Source: Cephalotrichum gorgonifer (lineage: Eukaryota > Ascomycota > Sordariomycetes > Microascales > Microascaceae). Taken from it: DNA of 64,000 bases. The DNA lies in contig ONZQ02000010.1 in assembly GCA_900312665.1 (NCBI GenBank), forward strand, positions 1,138,278-1,202,277, given 5' to 3'. The notes under the pieces were generated by a model. That model saw nothing but the letters and a program-made list of their open reading frames with translations. It made no database searches and was not told the origin of the DNA. A program made the position numbers and the translations under genes. This document shows positions 1 to 12,070 of the stretch, in pieces; the first letter of the stretch is position 1, and each line of letters opens with the position of its first letter.

Positions 1-195
1 GCCGGCTGCGTGGCGAACTGCAAGGACTTCTGGTGCGACCCCGCGCCCATCTTCGGCGCGAGGAGGACGGGCGAGGCCGTCATCGGGGGCAGGCCGGTGA
101 ATTACGCCGAGATGTACGAGAGCCCGCGCATGATGGAGGTCGTGGCGGGGAGGAGGAGGGGGGGTTACGAATCTGTTGCGGGAGAGGAGGTTTAG
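1..195 (+). CDS. 3' end of an unidentified protein (partial)
   Basis: The reading frame is open from the first base of the window to a TAG at 193-195, giving the last 64 residues of a protein whose start lies upstream. The piece has three cysteines close together (CVANC then FWC), the segment DPAPIFGARRTGEAVIGG, then an acidic stretch and a basic GRRRGG tail. Codons end mostly in G or C, as in the other real genes here, which supports a genuine 3' end rather than chance. I do not recognise the family and assign no function. It could be the last exon of an enzyme or of a secreted protein. Confidence 0.55.
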   Translation, partial: AGCVANCKDFWCDPAPIFGARRTGEAVIGGRPVNYAEMYESPRMMEVVAGRRRGGYESVAGEEV

Positions 196-1179
196 AGGGG
201 CGTGTGACGCGTGTGTATGTTCATGTGTGCCCTCGGTTCCTAGTTTTTACGGGAGGGGGCGTGGGCTGTTCCTAGAGGCCCTCTGGGGATGGGTGTATAT
301 GTTTTCTAAGATCCCTGATGATGGAGGGTTCGTGGGGGGCAAGGGGGGGAATGGTTGCGTACGGATATATGTTATGGTAATGTGGCTAATGTGAGAACCC
401 TTTTTATTATGCAACCCTGGCGTCCTATTCGTCTGCGGTATTGTTTATTGTCTATTCGTCAAGGCGGACCGAACCGAGGGGAGGGTGGAAGCTGGTATTT
501 CTGCACATATTTGGGCAGATCACACCAGCGATGGGAGTGAATAGGTTACATCTCATGCCATCTAGTCCAGTGGCGCCCTTGGGGAGAACCGTATTGGGAT
601 GTTGGTTCTGGGCGGTGAGGGGAAAATGGAAAAAGGGGTGCCCGATCTCGGGGGTTCTCTGGTGACTGTGTGAGTCAGGGAGCGGTGGGGGTCGAGAGAG
701 CGGGAAGAGGCTTTGTCACGGGTGACTAAAGGTCTTCTCCGTTTCTTAGGAAGGGAGACTGAGGGTTGGATACTTGGCTACTTGGCTACTTGGCTGCGTG
801 TCGGTGGCCGTCTAGCTGCTGTACTGCTGAGCGCTGTGTTGTGTATGGGCGGGCGAGCTGGGATGGCGGGGGTAAAATGGGAGGCCCGAAAGGAGGAAAA
901 GGGGGAAGGGGAGTTAAGGCGGCGAAACGGCAAGAAGTTTCGAGTTCAGGCTCAGGCGGGCCTTCGCTTCTACCTTACTAGGAGGCTGGAAACTGGGAGG
1001 AGGGCAACGTATTGGTTGCAAGGAATGCCAGGAGCGCAGGACTAATGGCTAGAACAGGTACCATCCTGCGAGGAGAAGGTTGCCCACTTCGACAGGAGAA
1101 TGAGGAGGGAACGTAAGGGGTGAAGGAGGAAGGATGGTCAAGGGGAAAGGATGGTCTGGGGAAGGAAAAAGGGGGGAGT

Positions 1180-2620
1180 GGGATAACCAGACTGCCTGCC
1201 TGGGGCCTGGGGGGATGAGGACGTGATCAGGTAGGTGGAAGTCCTCATCCGTCGTTTTGCAGATATTTCGCTCGAAAGGGTAGGAGGTCCGCTGCCGGAC
1301 ACGGGACTGTTTCGTTTGGAAACAACACTGTTGCCTACGCCCTTTCGAAGGACGGGAACCTCACGGCAACGTTGGAGGTACTGGGTGGGAGAGCCAAGGG
1401 GGGGCGTATAAGGCGCCGGGGTCAAGGGGTTAAAGGGGAGAAAGGGGGGGCAGCGGGATACCGTGCCAAGGGACGTCCAACGGCTGCCTTGCTTGGGACT
1501 CTCCAGTCAGCGCTAGAGGTATGGTGCTCGCCCTCTCAGAAGGATCTAGACGAGGGATGTCTCGGTGGCGAAGAGGCCGTGGGGGAAGGGGGGGATCGGG
1601 ACCGGGATTGAGACGGCTAGTGGACAACATGCGGGGGGCCCAGCGGGTGACCCGCCGGGAAGTGAAGGGTTTTCCCGAAGAAGGGGGGGTAGGAAGCTCG
1701 AGGTGAGCCGTGGGTTCACGGTCCGCATCCATCTAGCCAGGGATGAGGTAAGGCAGCAAGAATCCGGATGCCTGGGTGGCGAGGAGGAAAGTAGAGGCTA
1801 GGATCGAGCCGGGACAGGGGGGAGTCACACGGCCAGAGTGATGCATCAGACGCGAGTTCACCCGGAGGGCGAGCAATCCTTGAGAGGGCACACGGAGTAA
1901 ACCGGCATGGAGGATACAATGAGAATGTGCCATGGGAAGCGAGAGGATAGCCTTGGTGGCGAGAAGCAGGCGGGCCATTCATGGTAGGACCCCGGGAGAA
2001 GGGGGGGGCGGGGGAAAGGGGGGGGGCGCGTACGAGGGGTTGTACCTCGCGCATGGAGCATTTGCTGTCACTCGCCGGCAAGGAGAGAGCTAGCTTGAGG
2101 GAAAACGGGGTTACGCCGGCGTTGAGAATACGCCGCGAACGAGGCGAGAACAAAGAGTGGATGCCTCGGTGGCAAGGAGAAAGTTGGGGGTGGAAGGCAA
2201 GGGGTGGGAGGGTGTTCGAGACCGAAGTCGGGGGGGCGTGTAAGAGTGTCAGGTGAGGCACGCCAAGGCGTCCACATCCCCTTCACGAGGGAAAGAAAAA
2301 AGGTGGGTCGGGAGAGCGCCGCATCTTCTGCGAGAGAAAGCAGGCTAAGCCGTTCTCGGGGACGTACAAGGAACCGGGATGAGGGCTGAAGAAATACGGG
2401 TGCCTTGGAGGCGGGGAGACCGTTCGGTGTAAGAGGGTAAGCGGAAGGGTCAGAGCTCACGGGAGAGGGGAGGGGGGGCTTGAAAGCACACCGGAGCTTA
2501 CCCCCATGTCAAAAAACAAGCCCGGAGACAGCGAGGGGACAAGCAGGGTATCTTGAGGCGGAATGGGGGAACGGGCTCGGAACGCAAGGAAGAGGCAACC
2601 CAGCTTACCTTCGCCCAACG
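1180..2620. repeat. Decayed G-rich tandem array, period about 180-240 bp
   Basis: A short core of the form CCTSGGTGGCGAGGAGAAAG recurs with mutations at about 1381, 1558, 1771, 1951, 2164 and 2402, with weaker copies near 1191 and 2552. Each core is followed within about 60 bases by a run of 6-9 G, and several are preceded by a GAAnnnAGGAT-like stretch. Spacings are roughly 177, 213, 180, 213 and 238 bases. The whole block is strongly purine-rich on the plus strand. It reads as an old minisatellite that has diverged, not as a gene. Copies were matched by eye, so the unit length is approximate. Confidence 0.45.
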
Positions 2621-3543
2621 AGGCGGACTCAGGATGGCGGCCCATGGGGAGGGAGACGGTGTTCTCTCTGCGTAGCCCTCGACTGAACTAGAACTTTCGG
2701 GCCGGCGGAAGAGGGAGCTCGTAAATGAGCACAAGAGAGAAATTGAAAGTTTAGTGTTGTAATTTCAAATCGCAATGAGATGTCACTGGGGGAGCTGTCA
2801 TAAGACAAGTCCAAGCCCAGGGCCCGGAGTGGTGGGAAGGTATGTCCCACAAGGCTGCAGCTGAAGCTCCTTTGCCCCATCAACATCCTCCTCCCGTACG
2901 ACCCCTGGTCAAAGGAGGAGGGTCGGGGGGTGGGGGGGTGATGGAGCCCTCTTTCTTCACGCCAAGTGGCTGTTTTTTTTTTTTTTTTTTAGATTGCCCT
3001 CGGGGTCCCCATTGGGAACTTGGTCTCGAGACGTTACGCGTCAACAGCCCCCACGAAGTGTTGTTCTTTGCAGCGGGAGGGGCGTGAGAAGGCTCCATTT
3101 AGAGAGGACGAAGCAAAAAGGCGTTTTTTCTCTTTGCTGTGACGCGTGTATTTCGGCGTCAGCTCCTTAGCCGCGATTCCTTCTAACATATCCACACGGA
3201 TGGTGGTGTTGGTAATTGGTGGAGAGTGCGAGGAATTGCATTTTTGGCGGGGGGATTTCCGACGACTCGGAGAGCTTCGCCCAGAGATAAGGATCTATGT
3301 CCTTGTAAGTGAGTGAGGGGTCTAATGCAAATGCAAGTGCACTCGCACGAAAACTCCATTTCAGGGGTCTTCGCCACAGAATGGGACCCGACACGGAGTG
3401 AGGAGGTGACATGGGGTGCGGAGTTATAGTGGGGCAGGTGCCCATGTAGGATTCCCATTGCGGCTATGGGCTGTGTGGGACGTCGGGGGATTTTGAGGGG
3501 CGGTGTTTCTTCGATTTTCCAGGGTCGACGTTGATCTTGACTT

Positions 3544-3573
3544 GGCGTTGGCGTTGGCGTTGGCGTTGGCGTT
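3544..3573. repeat. GGCGTT hexanucleotide repeat, 5 units
   Basis: Five uninterrupted copies of GGCGTT lie in spacer DNA. The open frames crossing it contain only the repeat-encoded Asn-Ala or Leu-Ala runs, so they are not taken as genes. Confidence 0.85.
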
Positions 3574-6231
3574 GATGCTCCCGCGTGGGACCGGACTGGG
3601 AGTGGACAAACTCGCGAGTGTAAGTGCGAGTGGTCGAAACAAGTGTAAGTGGGTTGGTTGTCGCGATATCAATATGCACAAAATGCAGAAAGTCCTCCCG
3701 CATCGTACATGAGCTGCGCCGCCTGCGGCTGAAGCTAATTCTCCATACTATTCGCCATACTATTCACTACACGCCCCTCCTCCTAGCCACATCTGATCCA
3801 AACCACTGTATGGCGCCCCCCCCTTGCAGAGACACGATGAAAAGGCAAAAAAAAAATGCAGAAGTACGCGATCGATCTCTTTGAGATTTGCGCATATCGA
3901 GGTAGCCACTAGTAGAGGCGACCGCGGTGGTACGAGAAAAGGGAAGCCCGAGCTAGCAGAGGTTTGCTAAGAATGTCGATTGAGGACATCATTCTCGTGC
4001 TCTCAAAATAGAAACACCATCGAGAAAGTCGGGGCGAGGAGAAAAGAAAAGGGGAAAAAATAGAAAATCTCCTACCAACAGAGTTTCGTCTGCCGCCAGC
4101 CCCGGCCCAGGGCCCGGCCACGATCGTCCACCTCTTCGTCAACTGGTGCACTACACGCACGTCATTGAGGTCAGAGGGGAGCGCCGTTAATCCGTGCTTG
4201 AGTTGTGAGCCGCCGGGTCGCGGGACCACACGGGACCAACTGAGCCACCTCCTGTCAGTGTTAGGGTTAGCGCCAAATCATCCAACTATCGCCCAATTTG
4301 AAGAGTGTAGTCAATCCGGGGACCAAAGTAGGCTGTACCCCCTATCCCCGCAAATTTTGGTGGGGGAGGGGGTAAAAGTACGAAGACTTAGCGTGGCTGG
4401 TGCGAACAAGAAATATTGGGAGGCCTTCTCCCAGCCTGGTGTCAAACGCACCGCCTCCGCCCTTTGGCCCCCAATCACACACACATTTGGAACCCTGCGA
4501 GTTGACTCCTGGAGGGAGCCAATTGGGAATATGGTGTCGGTGTGGGCAATGACAGCCTCGTGGCTTGAATGAGATTTCTTATTCTGTAGGCGAAGGGATT
4601 ATTGAAGTGTTGAAGACGGGCTCCCGATGAAGATTGGAGATGGGGGGGCAAAAGGTACATGTAATGATGTTAGTCGAGCAGGGTGTGAGGGCAAGGTATC
4701 GGGAGATGCTCGCATGAGTCCTCTCACACTCGTACTGCACGGCAGTTATCCGTCGCTTAATCGACCTACGTCTCTGCCGCTGGGATTCAATGTTGGAAGT
4801 TCAAGTTTCAAAGTCCAAGGTCAATAGTATCTGCAGGAGCAACTACTCGTCGCGGGTGACTCTTTTGGCCGCGCGAAATCCAAAGTGCTTGCAGAAGCAG
4901 GAGCGACTCGCCGCGTTCCCGTCCCGGCCACTAGTTTGGCCGCGGTGAGTGGCTCAGAGGGCTCAGAGGGCAAGTGACACCAACCAGTCGCGCTTTCCCT
5001 CTTCCTGCACAGTACATTATCGGGTGCCTCTCCGCCCGTTACACCGTGTGTGTGACGCCCCCCCTTTCCCCTTTGGGACGCCGGATCATCGAGGTGCATG
5101 CGAGCATGTGAGCAGAAGACAAGATGATTCACAGGCCGGCGGTCTAAGTAGAGGAGGTCGGGAATGGGAAGCCTACACGAGGAGTCCTACTCGCGAGTAT
5201 GGGCATTGCCTGGATTCGCGGCTAGGCCAGGTCATGCTCACTGGAACTTGGATATCTCATGGGCTAGGGTAGGTCCCGTCGACAAGAACGTCCCTTTTTT
5301 CCGTTTCGCGCGGTACTTGTAGGAGTAGGACTGGAGGCTGATACAAGGAATAGGACTAATATTAGGACAGGACAGATTTAGGACTCTCGATTATGAGGAG
5401 CCCAGGCAACCAGGAGAAGAGGTCACTCCGTACCCTACCCCGTAATTATTAATACTCATCAGACGGGGCTACTGCTTGTAAGCGCACCTGCTCCGAGGAG
5501 CTGCCCAGCCCTAATAGGCAGCACTGACCACCCGACCAGGGGGTGGATAATCCTTCGGGAGACGGGCGAATGAAAGTGGGGGAAGTGGAAGAAGGAGTGC
5601 CTTGGGAGTGAAGCCTGGGCTAGTACGAGTACGGAGTAATTACTGGGCCGTGCTTTCCTCGCGGGAGGGAGCGGACAGGGGTGGGCACACAGCCCACACA
5701 CACACTCATGGCTCATGCTGCACACGCCCACAGCCCGCGCCCCACACCCTCCCCGACCCTGGTACAATGTACGTACATCGCGTCAAGGAGGGACGTACAT
5801 GTCCGCACTCACAGACTGGCGTCTCTTTGAGTAGTTTCTCGCTGTGTCGCGGCAGCCTTAAATATGGGGTGTGTTCCCACTTTGTTTCATGCACACCTCA
5901 GGATTTATACATATCAGACACTCTAGTCCCAACCCAACAGACACCACCTCCAAACTACACACTACACACTACACACTCCAGGTCTTTGGATATATATATC
6001 CCTTCCTGTTCCCACCTCTCAGAGCTTATTTCTTTCCTCCTTCTTCACCCCATTGGCATACATACTCATACTCAAGCCACCAAGCATCTCGACTTACACA
6101 CAGTCTCGAGACATCGTCTCCCCTCACTCAGTCGACAACTACGTTCTCGGCCACCAAGGCCTGACACCCAACAGGGCCGTCAAGACCCCAAACCAATATA
6201 TACGTTTCCAGTCTCACATCCAATCGCAGCG

Positions 6232-7377
6232 ATGTGCACTACGGACTACTACCCCTACCTCAACGCGGACGGCACCGCCAACCGCAAGGTGACCCGGTGT
6301 GACGCCTACCTTAACGGCCACGAGTGCACGATGCAGGTCTACCACCACCCTCGGCCCATTCCCATTCCAATCCGCCGCCCGTCCACCACCGCCGCGGCCG
6401 GGGGCTACCTGCCCCCCTCCCCGCGCCTCACCCCGGGCTCCAACCTCCCCTCGCCCCGTCTCCCGTCCGGCTCCTTCCAGCGCGGCGGTCCCAGCACGCC
6501 GCTCGAGTCTGACTCCGACGTCTCCTCGAGGCGGAGGCCCCGCAGCGTCAACCGGATCTACGTGAACGGGCACCGCGTCGACATCGTCGACGAGCCCGCC
6601 TCGCCCAGGGACGCCCCTCCCTCGTCTTCCTCGCACAGGAGGAACAGGAGCTACGAGTCGTCCGGCAGCAGGAGGGATAGCCGGTCGGGCGGCAGGATCG
6701 TGGTCGTCGAGGCGCCGCCCACCACGCGGACCCCGCCGCAGAACTACTCCATCCCCCGCACGGCGCCGCCCTCGCCCGCCCACGGGCACGAGGCGCTCCG
6801 CCACCGCCCCGTCATCGTCGACGAGAGGCCGGAGAGGAGGGTGCGCATTGAGGTCCCCGCCGCCAGCAACCCCCACCCCCCTGCGTTCAGCGACTCGTCA
6901 TCGGGTCGGGACGGGCGCGGGCGCGGCGGCTCCAGGCGCCAGCAGGCGTCGTCTGACGAGAGCGAGAGGCGGAGGGAGAGGAGGAGCGAGAAGGAGAGGG
7001 AGCAGAGGCTCAGGGAGAGGAGCGTGAGGCGCGAGGGGAGGGACGAGGCCGAGGAGGAGGCGAGGAGGCGGAGGCGCGAGGCGCGCATCGCGAAGGCGAA
7101 CATCGCCATCGCTCAGCGCGGGGAGCAGCCGCTCCCTCCGCGGAGGTCGGCCACCACGTATGTGCGCCCCACCGTCGAGGTGCCGGGCATGGCGGGGCTG
7201 GGGCTCGTGGAGGGGATGGGCGGGCTCAATGTTAGGGGCTCGTGGGAGGAGGAGGAGGAGGAGGCGAGGAAGCAGAGGCTCCGGGAGAGGATGATGCCGA
7301 ACCGGAGGGCGTCGATCGGGGCGGGGAGCAGGCGCGTGAGGGTGGAGTACGGGGACGGGATGTACAGGCTGGAGTAA
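6232..7377 (+). CDS. Basic, low-complexity protein of unknown function
   Basis: A single uninterrupted exon of 381 residues. The frame is open further upstream, back to 5602, but that part is CT-rich and promoter-like. The ATG at 6232 sits where GC-rich third positions begin, so I take it as the start. The N terminus (MCTTDYYPYLNADGTANRK) contains a small CT-Y-C segment. The middle is Pro/Ser/Arg-rich and probably disordered. Residues about 240-300 form a very charged Arg/Glu stretch likely to be a coiled coil, followed by an ARIAKANIAIAQRG segment, a second E/R-rich stretch and a basic tail. No enzyme domain, signal peptide or membrane segment is visible. The type is common among fungal hypothetical proteins, possibly nuclear. 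Function is not assigned. Confidence 0.75.
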   Translation: MCTTDYYPYLNADGTANRKVTRCDAYLNGHECTMQVYHHPRPIPIPIRRPSTTAAAGGYLPPSPRLTPGSNLPSPRLPSGSFQRGGPSTPLESDSDVSSRRRPRSVNRIYVNGHRVDIVDEPASPRDAPPSSSSHRRNRSYESSGSRRDSRSGGRIVVVEAPPTTRTPPQNYSIPRTAPPSPAHGHEALRHRPVIVDERPERRVRIEVPAASNPHPPAFSDSSSGRDGRGRGGSRRQQASSDESERRRERRSEKEREQRLRERSVRREGRDEAEEEARRRRREARIAKANIAIAQRGEQPLPPRRSATTYVRPTVEVPGMAGLGLVEGMGGLNVRGSWEEEEEEARKQRLRERMMPNRRASIGAGSRRVRVEYGDGMYRLE

Positions 7378-8472
7378 GTGGGTGGCATAAAGGGAAAGTG
7401 GGGATCTAGGGTACTGGTACTGGGATAGACGGGTCTTATTTTACTAGGAGTTTTTGGGAACTGTAGAATACGGGCCGGGTTATTGGTTATTGGATTGGTT
7501 AACTGGTTAATACCCGGGCGCAGAGAAAAAAACAACTCAAGTCCAAGTTAAAAAAATGAATTTCGGCTACATCTTACACTCTGCTTGGTTTCTTGACTTT
7601 TAATACGTGATTTCCTGACGTGTGAACTACTGTGATGAAATCAGGAGCGATCGAGTGTGAGAGGGGAGATGCCCAGGCAACCGAGGGGGCGATCCTCTCT
7701 CACCATCGACGAGGTCAAGAGAATCGCGATGGAGTGTGTGTCTATTTCCCCGAGCGAACAGGCATCCAACCCACCCTCCATGTAGAAGAGCGTTATCGAT
7801 AAAGGAGGGGTGGGGGTGGGGGGAGCGGGAGGTGGAGGGGCAGATCAACCCGACCGGCAACTGACTCAGAAGGCAGAAGGCCAAGGAAGAGCGCAAACCC
7901 GTGCCGGCGCCCCTCGAACTAACTAGGCACCGGGTATTACCGCACAATAAAGACAGCGCGAGATCGTATCGCACCACACCTCGCCGCATCGCATCACTCT
8001 AGCGGCTAGGACGAGTCGGACTAACGGCCAATGGCAGCGACGATGTAGATATGCCGGGTTTGGAGCGAGAAAGGGGCCAGTATTGTGGATTAGGGTTAGG
8101 GGGCGCGGCTGCCTGGCAGGCATGCAGGCAGGGAAGCAGGAGACGGAGGGTGACTGCATGGTTCGGCTTGATTTACTAGTCGAAGGGGGGGAGGGGTGCG
8201 TGGTGGTGAGTGCGTGACACTGACACGGGGGCGTAGAGCCAATGCAGTGCCAGTTCGGGAGGGAGGGGCATCGGTGGTGGGGTGTGGTGTGGTGTGGTGG
8301 GGCCGAGAATTTAGCATTCTTACACTTTCGAGTTGATGGTGGTGGGGTTAAGCTAAGCCTGGAAAAAGGGGGGGGGGGGGTTAATACGAACAGGTCAGGT
8401 CGTGTCGTCCAGTGTGTGTCCTCGTTTATGCCGTGCTCCCTCCCGGTTTAGGACTTCTTCGAGTCCATCTCG
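7378..8472. other. Intergenic spacer, no supported gene
   Basis: No coding signal was found. Two telomere-type TTAGGG units lie at about 8090-8101, and GGTGT-type simple repeats lie near 8280-8300. Confidence 0.6.
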
Positions 8473-8580
8473 TTTTATCGCCTTGGAATTTCGACCTTGC
8501 TTTGTCGGACATTTACTTCCCAAATTGCAACTTACACGCTTTTACACTCACACACTTACACGTTTTACATGCTTACCAAC
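8473..8580. repeat. Dispersed repeat, copy A
   Basis: About 100 bases resemble 27540-27650. They share a GGAATTTCGACnTTGCTTT block and an exact 28-base match (8546-8573 against 27618-27645) rich in ACTCACAC and CTTACAC. It lies just 5' of the broken patatin-NACHT gene. It may be a fragment of a transposon or long terminal repeat. No termini or target duplication are visible. Confidence 0.6.
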
Positions 8581-8897
8581 GGTCAGCCTGAAACCCCCCA
8601 TTAACAAGACATTGCGATGTTGCCTCCTAATTTCTTGTTTATAATTTGGAGATATAATTTGGAGATATGATTTAGAGATATCAGCATCTGTTCCCCATTT
8701 TCGCCTATAAGTGATATCATCCAGCGCATGTATCTTTCCAGAGGATTCGTTGATATGGGCCAGCACTCTTGCTCAAATATCGAGGTCTTTCTGAGTAGAA
8801 GGCCAGCCCGTCCCCAAACTGCCGTATGAGTTTGTATATTTGGCTTCTCCATCAAGTTACCATTTTCATTTCCTGACACTGGATGCTAATTGACCAA

Positions 8898-11769
8898 CGA
8901 TGGCAACCTCCAGCTTCGTCTGCGCGATTACCATGTCCAGAAACACCCCGGTCCAGCTTGGTCTTACTCCACACATGACTGCGTAGACTTCTTGGCTGGG
9001 ACCGAGTGCATCACCTGGAAAGCCGCGTGGGCTACGTCCGCTGCCCCTACTTTCTTTGACTCGATTCAAATTGGACGCAGACTTTCCTTGATGGTGCGAC
9101 CGGCATGGACAGCCCTGTCGAGCAGGTCCTCGAAGAGGCAAAATCCATTCGGCCTGATGCCATGCAGAAGGGTCGCATCCAGTGCTTGATCAGTATCGGA
9201 ACTGGAGTGCTAGACTTAAAGGAGTTTGGCGATAATCTGAAGCAGGTGGCTAAGACTTTGGTCAGCATCGCCACAGAGACCGAGGACACAGAGAGGCGGT
9301 TCTATAGCAACCACAAGGACCTTGGGCTTACTGGAAGGTATTTCCGCTTCAATGTAGATCGGGGCTTGGCCGACATCCAACTAGACGATCACATCAAAAT
9401 CCCAGCAATCGAGGTCTCTGCGGAAGAGTACCTGGGTGCTCCGCGTACCAAGGAGCTTGTTCACAATTTCTTAGCGGCTCGCGCGCCGCTTCTCGATACG
9501 TCCATCGCCAACCAGCTTAGATTACTGCATGTAGGGCAGAGTATTTGGGTTGACCGAGACTTAGAATAGTTTTGCTCGACAGTGAAGCGAAGAATCGCTG
9601 CCTCTCGCGGTTGAAAGTCCCAGATCCTCTGAAACAGCATACCGATGCGCGTAAGTAAAGGGCACCCGGCTCGACAGCTGGACGGTGGTTCCTCGAGAGT
9701 CCACTGGATGGATGGAAACGCACGGCACGGTCCTTCATGTGGCTCACCGGGAAAGGTAGGCCATTATCCTTCTTGCTCATGCAAACGTTAGTTGCTAACC
9801 TATCATTCACAGCCAGATCTGGGAAGACGGTTTTGAGCTCGACTCTTATCGACGAGCTAAGAACGGACCGTAGGGCGTGGTCATATTCTACTACTTCACT
9901 CTTCGAGACGAAGCAACACATAGCGTGGCTACCCTCAAGCATTCGCTCCTAATGCAGCTCGTTCGCCATCTTCGCGCGGGAAGACAGCACGAAGAAGGGC
10001 TACTTCCGCGTCCCCAAGACCTTTCATCATCTCTTCACCAAGTACTCTCACTCTCAGTATCCGCTTGAAGAGTGGGTGGATGCGACACTCGTGGACCTGC
10101 TGAAAGAGTTCAAGAGGACTTTCATCATCGTCAATGCACTTGATGAATTTCCCAACTTGACGGCACCCTCGATGGGAAACTACAGGGGAGTCATCAAGTT
10201 CCTAGATGAGCTACGTCAAAGATCCCACGACAGCACCCATGTTCTGATCACTAGTAGACGCGAGCCTGAGATTGAAGCTGCCGTTCAAGACATCGCAGCC
10301 CAGAAGACCACGGTTCCCATGAACACGGCCGTGGTCAAGGCGGACATGAAAGCCTTCCTAGCAGACTCCCTTCGGAAGGACCCGTTCAAGGATTGGCCAA
10401 CGAAGCTGAAGAAGAGGGTGGTGAGAACTTTGGTCGACAACTCGGACGGTGTCTTCAGATGGGCGGTTCTCAAGCTCCTAGTTTTGATGAAGGAAGACCG
10501 GCCGCAGGATGTCGAGATTGCCCTGAAGCTTCTGCCCAAGGACCTTGAACAGACTTACGAACGAATACTTACGGGGATCGAGAACTAGGGGGGCTCCAAA
10601 ACGACGATCGCTCTGCCCTTCCTCAAATGGTTGGCGTACTCTCAGCGCCCCATTCTGCTCAGTGAGGTGCCCGAGATCCTAGTCCTCGAGACGAAGCCGT
10701 TGGCTTCAAGTTCTGCCGCCTCAGACGACTGCACTGTCTCGTTTCAACCCAAACATAGGTTTCCCAGCATTTGGAAGGCCCGGAAAATATTATCAGGGCT
10801 CATTACGGTATCTGAAATTGACGACCAGGACGAAGTACCTAAAAACCGGGACGGAATGGTCTCATTCTCGTACTTCACTGTCCAAGAATACCTCCAGAGC
10901 GACTATATCAGACCAAGAATATTCCGCCTGGACAAAGGCACGGATTACTGATACATAATGAGGTCCTGTCTGGGTTATATCAATAGCTATGACAACCTGT
11001 ACGGATATACCGATATTCTCACGACTATTCTAGACTTGAAGCGGAGATATACCAAGATACTAAGGTCGTCTCGACTCGGGTCCGGGTAGCCTCTGAAACT
11101 GAAAGCGGTTCCGATTCCGACTCCGATATTCCAGAATTGGACTCCTCCGATTCGGAAGCGTCGGACACGGGTCCAATCGATGATAGATCGTTCCCACTGC
11201 TGCGCTACGCAGCCGCAATTTGCAACCTGGAGGGGACCGAATCCACCCCGAGCGCAGTTGGCAGATCCGCAGCAGCCATTAGCGACATTCGGGGACAGGC
11301 ATTCAGCTCCACCGTCAAGGTGGCTCTCGCCATGATCGATTCAGCGCTTTCAGACAGCAATCAGGGAGACACCGCCATGGGTCATTTTGCCACGGACGGC
11401 CAGGCGGCGGCAAAGTTAGTAGCCATTCAATTCAAGGATCCAGAGAACCGATGGTCCGGGCTTCTAAGGGTTTGTCTCAATGGCGTTGAACCGGCGGGAA
11501 ATACAAGAAATACCTCCCGCGACTTCCGTTTGTCGACTGTTTTCGCCGTCTCAGATTATGTGATGCGGTGTGTGTGGAAGGGATGCCCAAATATCGCCGT
11601 AGGCGTGAAGCAACCAAGATTGGGTGCGCACACCATCAGTCTGAGTTCCGAGGGCCTCCAAAGTCGGTCCCGACTCCCTGGTCGCGTACTTGAATACGTC
11701 CAAAGATGCAAGGACGTCGAGGCCCATGGCGGCGCTGGAATGAAATGGTGTGGAGATGAATGGCGCTAA
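8898..11769 (+). pseudogene. Broken patatin-NACHT (NLR-like) gene
   Basis: Several reading frames in order give one protein. First comes the 3' part of a patatin-like phospholipase (ATSAAPTFFD; then the FLDGATG segment with the catalytic-dyad Asp; then CLISIGTG). Next is a NACHT NTPase with P-loop GKARSGKT, created by a clear intron at about 9756-9812, then FIIVNALDEF (Walker B), VLITSRREPEIE and a winged-helix-like region. Last comes a Ser/Asp linker and FPLLRYAA. It is damaged: the patatin GGGxRG and GxSxG half is missing; there are frame changes near 8960, 9080 and 9870; an in-frame TAG lies at 10586-10588 and another stop near 10950. Relatives act as fungal NLR-type immune or incompatibility proteins. 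This copy cannot make a full product. Some breaks could be sequencing errors, but there are too many for that to explain all of them. Confidence 0.8.
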
Positions 11770-12070
11770 TACTCAAAGCGGCGCACTATCTTCTAGCCAC
11801 AGTCAAAGCGGAGTCATTATTGGAGGATGACGTCTGGTCACTGCTGATCGGACCCAATTTCTGCATCCAGGGGCCCACACCCCGCATGAGGTTCGGTCGG
11901 GCTGATCTTTTGGGTCGTGGTGGGTGCCAGTGCACTTGTTGTCACAAAACCACACAGGCTCTCACTCTTTTCCCCTACCCTGCAGCCATGTCTTTCGGGA
12001 TCATCGAATCACTGTGGTGTCCAGGAGCATATGGCTTCTGTTGTGCGCCCACTGGTAAGTTTCTTTTGGG

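Larger units (their letters stand above)
196..6231. other. Intergenic spacer, about 6 kb, no supported gene
   Basis: Many short open frames overlap here on both strands, but none has recognisable domains, a consistent codon preference or splice signals that would join them. Things visible are a G-rich degenerate periodic array at about 1.1-2.6 kb (listed separately), a T20 run at about 2972-2991, a GGCGTT hexanucleotide repeat at 3544-3573, and CT-rich tracts with a TATA-like TATATATAT near 5990 that suit the promoter of the gene starting at 6232. Confidence 0.6.

Noticed and set aside
2972..2991. T20 run as the tail of a retroposed gene
   Set aside because: No coding homology or target-site duplication next to it; similar runs occur elsewhere in the spacers.
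5602..6231. 210-codon upstream extension of the gene at 6232
   Set aside because: Open by chance: it is CT- and CA-rich, contains TATA-like and promoter-like tracts, and lacks the GC-rich third positions that begin at 6232.
6214..6876. Long minus-strand frame (220 codons) opposite the 6232 gene
   Set aside because: Shadow of a GC-rich gene; Val/Gly/Arg-rich with no domain.
8090..8101. TTAGGGTTAGGG as a telomere remnant
   Set aside because: Only two units; expected by chance or common in spacers, and genes continue on both sides.
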